A program made the translations under genes and the position numbers. Source: Fibrobacter sp. UBA1313 (lineage in GTDB: Bacteria > Fibrobacterota > Fibrobacteria > Fibrobacterales > Fibrobacteraceae). Taken from it: DNA of 11,952 bases. Within the stretch, counting starts at the first letter, position 1, and every line of letters begins with the position of its first letter. Below the pieces are notes generated by a model that made no database searches, had not been told where the DNA came from, and worked only from the letters and a program-made list of their open reading frames with translations. Positions 6,394-11,952 of the stretch are shown here, in pieces. The stretch lies in the NCBI GenBank assembly GCA_002307115.1, contig DBTP01000030.1, positions 1-11,952 of the forward strand, read 5' to 3'.

Positions 6394-7316
6394 GCAAGCT
6401 CCTTCAAAGCCTGTAGGGATTCTAGCGTTTCCACAGGAATCACTTTCACATCGCGGCTGATTTTACGCATAAGTCCCATCAATACCTTGCCTGCACCGAC
6501 CTCGACACCTTTCGTAACCCCTAAAGAGATCGCTTCATTCATGGACTGATTCCAACGAACGGGGTTCACCAGTTGACGCACCAGCAGATCCGCAATTTCT
6601 TTCCCGGACGTTACTGATTTTGAAGTCACATTCGCAATCAATGGAATTCTCAAATCATTAAACTGAGTGTGAGCAATGGCCTCAGCCAAACCCGGCTGAG
6701 CAAACTGCATCAGCGGACTATGGAACGCGCCCGATACCGCGAGAGGAATCGCCTTGATTCCTGCAACAGCGCAATTGTCCACTAATTTTTTCACCCCTTC
6801 AACACTGCCTGAAACGACGATTTGCCCGGGACAGTTAAAGTTCGCAGGCACAACCACACCCGCCACAGAAGCTTCTTCACAAAGGGACAAAATCTTATCT
6901 TCTTCAACGCCCATAATGGCAGCCATAGAACCCGGATTCTTGGAACCCGCACTCGCCATGAGTTCGCCACGAACGCGTACCAAGCGTAACCCATCTTCAA
7001 AGCTGAAACCACCGGCAGCGCAAATCGCAGAATACTCTCCCAAAGAGTGACCCGCCACCATATCGCAGGTGATACCTTCGCTCTTAAGAAGTTCCATGAC
7101 CATCATAGAAGTCACAAAAAGAGCGGGTTGCGTATTGTCCGTACTCTTCAGCAGATCTTCTGGACCTTCATGCATAATCTTCGAGAGGGAAAAGCCGAGA
7201 ACAGAATCAGCCTTATTCAAAAGTTCCCGTGCTGGAGCAAATGCATCCGCGAGAGCCTTTCCCATTCCTACATACTGAGCCCCTTGACCGGGGAAAAGAA
7301 AAATTGTTTTTGACAT
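6390..7316 (-). CDS. fabD: Malonyl-CoA:ACP transacylase
   Basis: A 308-residue enzyme that moves malonate from CoA to ACP, supplying the extender unit. FPGQGAQ lies at 8-14, the nucleophile elbow GHSLGEYSA carries Ser91, and the catalytic His is in SGAFHSPLM. A GTG at 7325 would extend it by three residues and overlap fabH. I prefer the ATG at 7316, which has AGGTGG just upstream inside the last fabH codons and begins MSKTIFLFPG. Two bases separate it from the fabH stop, and it overlaps fabG by four bases, so the three genes are tightly coupled. Confidence 0.96.
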   Translation of the reverse strand: MSKTIFLFPGQGAQYVGMGKALADAFAPARELLNKADSVLGFSLSKIMHEGPEDLLKSTDNTQPALFVTSMMVMELLKSEGITCDMVAGHSLGEYSAICAAGGFSFEDGLRLVRVRGELMASAGSKNPGSMAAIMGVEEDKILSLCEEASVAGVVVPANFNCPGQIVVSGSVEGVKKLVDNCAVAGIKAIPLAVSGAFHSPLMQFAQPGLAEAIAHTQFNDLRIPLIANVTSKSVTSGKEIADLLVRQLVNPVRWNQSMNEAISLGVTKGVEVGAGKVLMGLMRKISRDVKVIPVETLESLQALKELA

Positions 7317-7318
7317 AT

Positions 7319-8257
7319 TTACCACCTAATGACGTTACAACCCCAAGTGATGCCACCGCCAAAGGCAGATAAGGCCACCAACATTCCAGGTTTGAGGCGC
7401 CCCTCTTCCAATGCCTCATATAAAGCAAGCGGAATCGAAGCTGAAGATGTGTTTCCATAACGATCCACATTGATCATTACTTTTTCTGGTGCAATACCTA
7501 GGCGTGCACCCACAGATTCAATGATGCGGACATTCGCCTGATGAGGGACAAACAAATCCAAATCACTCACCTTATAATCTACTTTTTCCAAAGTCTGTTT
7601 GGTCACAGCCGCAAGTTCCGTCACTGCGAGCTTAAAGACCGCGGCACCGTCCATCTTAAGGAATTTGCTATCGCCACCGAGATACAAAATATCACCTTGA
7701 CGGCCATCCGCTTTGAGAGTGCTCGCAAGAACGCCCCGATTTTCTTCCGTAGCGCTCAAGAGCAAAGCTCCTGCGGCATCTCCAAAAAGAACACAAGTCG
7801 CGCGATCACTCCAATCTACAATTCGGGAACAAATTTCTGCGCCAACAATAAGAATATTTTTAGCTTGACCCGCGCGAATCATCAAAGTGGCAATATTGAT
7901 GGCATAGGGCATCGCCGCACAAGCAGCCGTAATATCAACGGCAAACGCATTGGTGCATCCCACTTCCTTCGCCACAAGACAGGCGAGCGCAGGGAAGGCT
8001 CTTTCGTAAGACATCGATCCGGCGATAATTCCGTCTACTTCAGAAGCGTCAATTCCTGCACGTTCTATAGCCTCGCGAGCAGCGGCGGTGGCAATGTCAG
8101 AAGTTTTAATGGACGCATCTTCAATAATTTGACGTTCTCGTATCCCCGTACGAGAAGAGATCCACGCATCTGTGGTATCGACTCTCTTCTCCAAATCAAC
8201 ATTGGTGAGGATGTTTTTCGGAACATAGACACCGACGGACTTGATGAAAGCGTTCAT
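7319..8257 (-). CDS. fabH: 3-oxoacyl-ACP synthase III
   Basis: A 312-residue condensing enzyme that starts fatty acid chains from acyl-CoA and malonyl-ACP. The catalytic triad is visible: Cys113 in DITAACAAM, His239 in PHQANVRI and Asn269 in YGNTSSAS, close to the E. coli positions. The C-terminal GGGITWG glycine loop is present. The ATG at 8257 is three bases after the plsX stop; only a weak GGGA lies upstream, so coupling to plsX probably helps initiation. Whether it prefers acetyl-CoA or branched primers cannot be read from the sequence. Confidence 0.96.
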   Translation of the reverse strand: MNAFIKSVGVYVPKNILTNVDLEKRVDTTDAWISSRTGIRERQIIEDASIKTSDIATAAAREAIERAGIDASEVDGIIAGSMSYERAFPALACLVAKEVGCTNAFAVDITAACAAMPYAINIATLMIRAGQAKNILIVGAEICSRIVDWSDRATCVLFGDAAGALLLSATEENRGVLASTLKADGRQGDILYLGGDSKFLKMDGAAVFKLAVTELAAVTKQTLEKVDYKVSDLDLFVPHQANVRIIESVGARLGIAPEKVMINVDRYGNTSSASIPLALYEALEEGRLKPGMLVALSAFGGGITWGCNVIRW

Positions 8258-8260
8258 ATT

Positions 8261-9226
8261 TTATTTTATCCCAGTGAGTTTCTCTCCGACTTTTTCGGGA
8301 ATTTTGTTGAGGGCAAACTGATAGGCCACCTTGATCGCTTGCTCAACGGCCTTCGCATCGGAACGTCCATGGGCAATAATGCCTGTTCCTTTGAGACCAA
8401 TGAGGAGGGCTCCGCCTGTAGCGCGGTAATCCCACATTTCGTCAAACTGACGTCCCGCAGGAGTATCAATGGACCCAAACAGATCGTGGTGGAGTTCGTA
8501 AAAACCTTCAATCATTTTGAGTACTACGTTGCCTGTGTAACCAGAACAGACGACAACATCCGCCACACCGGCGAGCAAGTCACGTCCTTCAATGTTTCCG
8601 ATAAAATTCACAGGAGCGGTCTTCAAAAGCTGATAGGCTTCTTGAATAACGGTAGGACCTTTCTTTTCTTCTTCGCCCATATTAAGAAGGCCTACCTTCG
8701 GATTTTGAATTCCGAGGTAGCATTCGGCGAAAACAGAGCCAGCCAAAGCAAAATCGACAAGAACTGGAGCTTTTTCATCAACGTTAGCGCCAGCATCCAC
8801 TAATACAATGCGTCCCTTACGAGTAGGAATCGCACAGGCAATCGGTGGACGAGCAAAATTTTCAGTGGTACGACCGAGAATCATGAGACAGGAAGCCATC
8901 ATAGCACCAGAATTACCAGCACTCACGCTTGCCTGAACCAGACCCTTCTTTTGCAATGCAACACAGGTGACCAAACCGGAATTTTGCTTCTTGCGAAGTA
9001 CTTCCGTTGGATGCTCATCCATGGCAACTATTTCAGGGGCATCAACTACAGATATGGCATCGCCCTCATAACCGAGACGCTTGAGTTCGTCTTCAACTTG
9101 GCCTTTAGGGCCACAAAGTACGATATGATATTGACCATTGCTTTCACGGGCGGCTTTCACCGCACCATCAACAACCAAACCAGGGGCGAAATCGCCTCCC
9201 ATCGCATCAAGGGCAATGCTAATCAT
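8261..9226 (-). CDS. plsX: Phosphate acyltransferase
   Basis: A 321-residue peripheral membrane enzyme that converts acyl-ACP and phosphate to acyl-phosphate, the donor used by PlsY for glycerol-3-phosphate acylation. Family marks are ALDAMGGDFAP at the N-terminus, the TEVLRKKQNSG segment, the SAGNSGAMMA loop, the DAGANVD strand, and GLKGTGIIAHGRSD near the C-terminus. Length is normal. The ATG at 9226 has only a short AGGA upstream. It lies between rpmF (23 bases) and fabH (3 bases), the classical position. Confidence 0.96.
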   Translation of the reverse strand: MISIALDAMGGDFAPGLVVDGAVKAARESNGQYHIVLCGPKGQVEDELKRLGYEGDAISVVDAPEIVAMDEHPTEVLRKKQNSGLVTCVALQKKGLVQASVSAGNSGAMMASCLMILGRTTENFARPPIACAIPTRKGRIVLVDAGANVDEKAPVLVDFALAGSVFAECYLGIQNPKVGLLNMGEEEKKGPTVIQEAYQLLKTAPVNFIGNIEGRDLLAGVADVVVCSGYTGNVVLKMIEGFYELHHDLFGSIDTPAGRQFDEMWDYRATGGALLIGLKGTGIIAHGRSDAKAVEQAIKVAYQFALNKIPEKVGEKLTGIK

Positions 9227-9249
9227 AGATAATCAATCCTGTCTCTTAA

Positions 9250-9432
9250 TTATGCAACTTCTGGACGAACCACTTCAACACCGTTATAATAGCCACAAAC
9301 TGGGCATACGCGGTGTGGACGTTTTACGGAACCACAGTGATCACAAGTTGACATCGCTGGAGCTTCGAGTTTCCAATGAGTACGACGTTTGTCACGGCGG
9401 GAAGTTGAGGTTTTTCTTTTTGGGACGGCCAC
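9250..9432 (-). CDS. rpmF: 50S ribosomal protein L32
   Basis: A 60-residue basic ribosomal protein. It starts MAVPKRKTSTSRRDKRRTHW and carries a zinc ribbon CDHC-X9-CPVC (Cys30, 33, 43, 46), the zinc-binding form of L32. The start is a GTG at 9432 with AGGAG seven bases upstream. It sits between the DUF177 gene (32 bases) and plsX, a very widely conserved pairing. Confidence 0.97.
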   Translation of the reverse strand: MAVPKRKTSTSRRDKRRTHWKLEAPAMSTCDHCGSVKRPHRVCPVCGYYNGVEVVRPEVA

Positions 9433-9464
9433 TTTTCACTCCTGATCGTTCGGCTCAAGCGGGA

Positions 9465-9983
9465 TTACCCATTCGGGTTTTCCATTTTGCGCTTGAGCGC
9501 TTTCAGTTTTTCCCAGCGCGGATCCATCTTTGGTTTTTCTGACGTTTTTTCATCAGCATTCCAAATAAAATCCTTGTCTGGATCTTTTACCGGGCGAATC
9601 GGTTCCTGGAAAATTACCAGTTCCCGAACGCATTCAGTCACATCTACAAAATTTTGAACCATGGGGACACGATAGCTATACACTTCGTCGTCATCATCGT
9701 CCAACTCTTGCTTCGCCACACTAGTCCGTTCCACCCTAATCATAACAGGGGTTTCAAACGAATTTTCAAAAGGTTCCAATGTGCGAACACAAGTCAAAAC
9801 TTGTTTCCCTGAGAGAGAACCCGTCAAAAGCCACTGATCTTCGCCCTGTGGACTCACCAAAACAGACAGGGTCAAAGGGCCTGTTAAGTGGAGTTCATCG
9901 AACAACTCAGGAGCTTGTAAACGTTCAAAAGATACAAGCAACTCTGTTGTTTCCGAAGCAATCTGTGAGATATCTATTCTCAA
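9465..9983 (-). CDS. yceD: DUF177/YceD family protein
   Basis: A 172-residue protein of the DUF177 (YceD) family encoded next to rpmF in most bacteria. Family members have been linked to 23S rRNA or ribosome maturation; the exact role is not settled. Visible signs are the N-terminal IDISQI, a central TCVRTLEPFENSFE segment, an acidic run (LDDDDDEVY) and the terminal MDPRWEKLKALKRKM. The family often has CxxC before the EPF segment; here the second Cys is replaced by Thr. The frame is bounded by a stop at 9999-10001, so the TTG at 9983 is the only credible full-length start. It has no Shine-Dalgarno, and the promoter places the transcript start within about three bases of it. Confidence 0.85.
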   Translation of the reverse strand: MRIDISQIASETTELLVSFERLQAPELFDELHLTGPLTLSVLVSPQGEDQWLLTGSLSGKQVLTCVRTLEPFENSFETPVMIRVERTSVAKQELDDDDDEVYSYRVPMVQNFVDVTECVRELVIFQEPIRPVKDPDKDFIWNADEKTSEKPKMDPRWEKLKALKRKMENPNG

Positions 9984-9992
9984 GGTAGGCCA

Positions 9993-10021
9993 AATATACT
10001 AGAAAGGTTCTTTTCAGTCAA
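9993..10021 (-). promoter_or_regulatory. Promoter of the yceD-rpmF-fab operon
   Basis: On the minus strand TTGACT (10016-10021) and TATATT (9993-9998) are separated by exactly 17 bases, a near-consensus housekeeping sigma promoter. Start of transcription is predicted near 9985, about two bases before the TTG of the first gene. The rest of the cluster down to the terminator at 5312-5344 is closely spaced, so this may drive all seven genes. Confidence 0.75.
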
Positions 10022-10100
10022 TGCGATTAAAGCAACTTTATTTGAATAAATCCTTATTTGATTTGAGAGCACCTCTAAAAATTCTTTTTCTATGACTAGA

Positions 10101-10387
10101 AGCCAGTTCCCATAGGGGAACATCAGGTTCGCAGAGGTGACTTGCAGCCCCGTAGGGGTGAGGATGGAACAAAGTGACACCACAACAAATCGGCGGTGAC
10201 ACATTGCAACAATTGTCGCTCAAAGTGGCGAATAACACTATTATTAGCCACTTTTCGCTTCTGCTCCCACTCATTTCTGCAAAGCTCCTATGAGGGATCG
10301 CTCTCACGAAGCGCTGAAGCGCAAGTGTTCGTGTTTCTTGCTCGGTCTCGCTCACTCCATGGGCGCAAACCAATTCTTAGGGGGGGG
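10101..10387. repeat. G+C-rich hairpin-rich non-coding block, candidate dispersed repeat
   Basis: No credible gene lies here. By my count 10141-10200 is 57% G+C, against 28% for 10441-10500. The block is a chain of inverted repeats: GTTCCC-ATAG-GGGAAC (10106-10121), CCCC-GTA-GGGG (10148-10158), a 33-base interrupted palindrome (10222-10254), and nested GCGCT/AGCGC, CACGAA/TTCGTG and GCAAG/CTTGC stems (10305-10341). GTGAC recurs at 10137, 10174 and 10196, twice as GTGACAC. It ends at a run of eight G (10380-10387). It resembles intergenic repeat families that give spurious ORFs, but copy number is unknown. A structured RNA is the main alternative. Confidence 0.45.
10222..10254. repeat. Long interrupted palindrome
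   Basis: AAAGTGGC (10222-10229) pairs with GCCACTTT (10247-10254). After one mismatch AATAA (10231-10235) pairs with TTATT (10241-10245) around the five-base loop CACTA. This makes 13 pairs in 33 bases. Neither strand has a T run behind it, so it is not a standard terminator. Confidence 0.7.
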
Positions 10388-10677
10388 CCTTGAAGAGACA
10401 GTTCCCTTGCCCTAATTATCTTCCTTTGTCTTTCTCAAGACATGAAGGCAACAAAAAATACTACTCTTTTGAGCATTATTCCAAAATATTTTTTAGTCCT
10501 ACTACAGAGAAGGAAGGAAAGCACACTAGTATCATTTTTTTCGAATTTTCTCTGAATTTTGAATATTATCCACTCTTAGAGTCGTTTATTCTTCCAATCT
10601 AAAAAGCTTTTCAAAGGTCGTTTTAAATAAGGAAACTCTTTTTTTCTTATTTGTTGTGCTACATTTTGCCGCAAACT
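10388..10677. other. A+T-rich intergenic stretch, no gene seen
   Basis: About 290 bases of A+T-rich sequence before the glycosyltransferase gene. A frame at 10390-10602 has no Shine-Dalgarno or recognisable domain and is rejected. Near the end TGCTACATT (10657-10665) fits an extended -10 element, ending 12 bases before the ATG at 10678, without a clear -35. Confidence 0.5.
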
Positions 10678-11532
10678 ATGTTTTTTCCCTCATTGTCAAC
10701 ATTATTCATTGCCGTCCTAGTGGTCACAGCGTTTTATTACGCGGTTCTCGAATTTCGTTGGTTTCATGCTCTCGGAACGGTGCGTCTAGGAAAAGCTATT
10801 CGAGAACCTCTCCCCTCCGTCAGTATTTTGATTGCAGCACGCAACGAAAAAGGTTCGATTCAAAAAAACATCGATAGTATACTTCAGCAAGATTACCAAG
10901 GTCCGTGGGATATTTGGGTTGCTGACGATCATTCTACAGACGACACACCCCAGATTCTAGCCCGATATGCGACACAGAAAAACAACAAGTTTCACATTAA
11001 TACCATTAAAGACCTCTCAGAGGGCCAAGGCGCGAAGAAAAATGCCTTTGCGCTGATGGGGATCCGTTGCGAGAGCGAAATTCTGTTTTTGACCGATGCC
11101 AATTTGCACTTGCAAAAAATAGCGGCCCATTATCCTTGGAAAGCTCGGTACGGAGCCAATGCGAAAACATTTGTAAAAACAACGGGGATGGAAACATTAA
11201 AGGGGCTTTGGGAGCAACGAAAACAGGGGATATCCAAAATGATCGACGACTCCCCGCGCTTTGTTTTTCTGTTGTGTATGATTTTCTTTTTAGCGCTTTG
11301 CATCGTGGGCCCTTTGTCCTTCTTTAGTGGCAAGATCCTGATTGCAACCCTCATTATTTTTGCCGTGAATGTCTTTGGGGATAGGTTCCTCAGTGTCCAC
11401 GGACGTCGCATTTTTAATCAGCAGCAACTTCTCAAATGGTTTCTTCCCTTCGAATTTTTTCATACTCCGTTTATGGTTCTCTCAGTCCTTTTTTGGAACT
11501 GCGAGAAAATTCCAGTGGAAACCGTAAGGTAA
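10678..11532 (+). CDS. Membrane GT2-like glycosyltransferase with apparent internal deletion
   Basis: The product is 284 residues from the ATG at 10678; TTG codons at 10651 and 10654 could extend it slightly, and no start has a good Shine-Dalgarno. A membrane helix (about 5-24) is followed by a family-2 GT-A start: SILIAARNEKGS (49-60), VADDHSTDDT (81-90), the GQGAKKNA segment (116-123) and FLTDAN (137-142). Related membrane transferases have roughly 100 more residues between TDAD and the QxxRW-containing C-terminal part. Here only about 20 residues separate TDAN from KTFVKTTGMETLKGLWEQRK. QxxRW is also altered to EQRKQG. Three or so C-terminal helices remain (about 195-275). The frame is open, so this is an in-frame loss, likely leaving a non-functional or repurposed protein. 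It lies 7 bases before topB. Confidence 0.65.
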   Translation: MFFPSLSTLFIAVLVVTAFYYAVLEFRWFHALGTVRLGKAIREPLPSVSILIAARNEKGSIQKNIDSILQQDYQGPWDIWVADDHSTDDTPQILARYATQKNNKFHINTIKDLSEGQGAKKNAFALMGIRCESEILFLTDANLHLQKIAAHYPWKARYGANAKTFVKTTGMETLKGLWEQRKQGISKMIDDSPRFVFLLCMIFFLALCIVGPLSFFSGKILIATLIIFAVNVFGDRFLSVHGRRIFNQQQLLKWFLPFEFFHTPFMVLSVLFWNCEKIPVETVR

Positions 11533-11539
11533 TATCAGA

Positions 11540-11952
11540 ATGGCAAAAAAATCAGTCCCTGTAGATAAACTCACCTTAATCATTGCAGAAAAACCAAGCG
11601 TTGCCGCCGACCTTGTCAAAGCTCTCGGTGGTAAATTTACCAAAGAAAAAAGTCACTTTGAAAATCCAGAGTATATAGTTTCTTGGGCTCTCGGTCACCT
11701 CGTGACGATTGCGGATCCGAAAGATATTAGCGACAAGTACAAAAACTGGAGCATGGAAACGCTCCCCATCCTCCCCGACAACTTCGACTTAAAACCTATT
11801 GCCGATACCAAGACACAACTTTCTGCATTAGGCAAGCTGATTCGTAGAAAAGACGTGGGAACCATTATTAATGCTTGCGATGCGGGCCGCGAAGGTGAAC
11901 TCATTTTCTACTACATCCTTGAGCATGAAAAGGGCAAAACGGGATTAAAAGA
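11540..11952 (+). CDS. topB: DNA topoisomerase III (type IA), N-terminal part
   Basis: The gene runs off the right edge; 137 codons are visible. The TOPRIM domain starts with LIIAEKPSVAADLVKALGG (Glu17 conserved), followed by WALGHLVTIADP, a WSMETLPILPDNF segment and NACDAGREGELIF (Asp114, Glu118, Glu120), the metal-binding acidic motif. Type IA topoisomerases cleave and pass single strands to relax or decatenate DNA; the catalytic tyrosine lies beyond the window. The DAGREGE form, rather than DxDREGE, is typical of TopB-like enzymes. The ATG at 11540 follows the glycosyltransferase-like gene by 7 bases, with AAGG about 12 bases upstream, so the two are probably co-transcribed. Confidence 0.9.
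   Translation, partial: MAKKSVPVDKLTLIIAEKPSVAADLVKALGGKFTKEKSHFENPEYIVSWALGHLVTIADPKDISDKYKNWSMETLPILPDNFDLKPIADTKTQLSALGKLIRRKDVGTIINACDAGREGELIFYYILEHEKGKTGLK

Noticed and set aside
7541..8803. 420-codon open frame on the plus strand, antisense to fabH and plsX
   Set aside because: Both genes on the other strand have intact catalytic motifs and correct starts. The antisense product has no recognisable domain, and length alone is explained by codon bias opposite long genes.
10128..10170. Possible tRNA fragment (GGTTCG followed by a CCCC/GGGG stem)
   Set aside because: No cloverleaf, anticodon arm or acceptor stem can be built around it.
10106..10210. Possible CRISPR-like array from recurring GTGAC and CCCxTAGGGG words
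   Set aside because: The repeats are too short, unequal in length and unevenly spaced, and no cas gene is present.
10038..10373. 111-codon minus-strand frame across the hairpin block
   Set aside because: Its translation follows the inverted repeats, is Cys/His/Arg/Ser-rich and low in domain-like pattern, and has no ribosome binding site. It looks like translated repeat DNA.
10390..10602. 70-codon plus-strand frame in the A+T-rich stretch
   Set aside because: No Shine-Dalgarno, no domain, and a composition dictated by the A+T-rich DNA.

Overview
The window (11,952 bases) looks like chromosomal DNA of a diderm, mostly anaerobic bacterium with mid G+C content. Family resemblance and gene order point to Fibrobacterota (Fibrobacter-like). 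This is an inference: there is no rRNA here and no search was possible. Most of the window is ordinary housekeeping sequence. The odd parts are the thioredoxin locus (562-2541), a hairpin-rich non-coding block (10101-10387) and a glycosyltransferase-like gene with an apparent internal deletion (10678-11532).

Layout. (1) 2-565 (+): 3' end of an AlgX/AlgJ-like SGNH-hydrolase protein of the polysaccharide O-acetylation type. It converges on trxB and shares a TTAA stop with it. (2) 562-2541: a redox module. A Crp/Fnr regulator and a thioredoxin reductase form a minus-strand operon, divergent from trxA. The intergenic region has a 13-bp dyad centred about 41 bases upstream of the predicted trxA start site. 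The reductase lacks the usual NADPH-phosphate-binding HRRxxxR motif. (3) 2638-4458 (-): an orphan family-5 solute-binding lipoprotein, translationally coupled to rnc. (4) 4463-9983 (-): the fatty acid/phospholipid and ribosome cluster, transcribed yceD(DUF177)-rpmF-plsX-fabH-fabD-fabG-acpP, then a strong terminator, then rnc. A good promoter (TTGACT-N17-TATATT) precedes yceD. (5) 9984-10677: non-coding; a G+C-rich, hairpin-rich block followed by an A+T-rich stretch. (6) 10678-11952 (+): the membrane glycosyltransferase-like gene and the 5' part of a topoisomerase III gene, 7 bases apart.

How the genes work together. PlsX makes acyl-phosphate from acyl-ACP for phospholipid synthesis. FabD charges ACP with malonate, FabH starts chains and FabG does the first reduction. 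AcpP carries the intermediates. L32 and RNase III link the cluster to translation and RNA processing, as in many bacteria. fabF is not between acpP and rnc. The thioredoxin genes probably form a regulated thiol-redox unit, possibly driven by reduced ferredoxin or flavin rather than NADPH.

Several annotated starts were set by Shine-Dalgarno position (rnc GTG at 5233, acpP ATG at 5607, fabD ATG at 7316). Three genes without a Shine-Dalgarno have a -10-like element close to the start codon, suggesting leaderless or near-leaderless mRNAs. No CRISPR, tRNA, rRNA, transposase or phage gene was seen.
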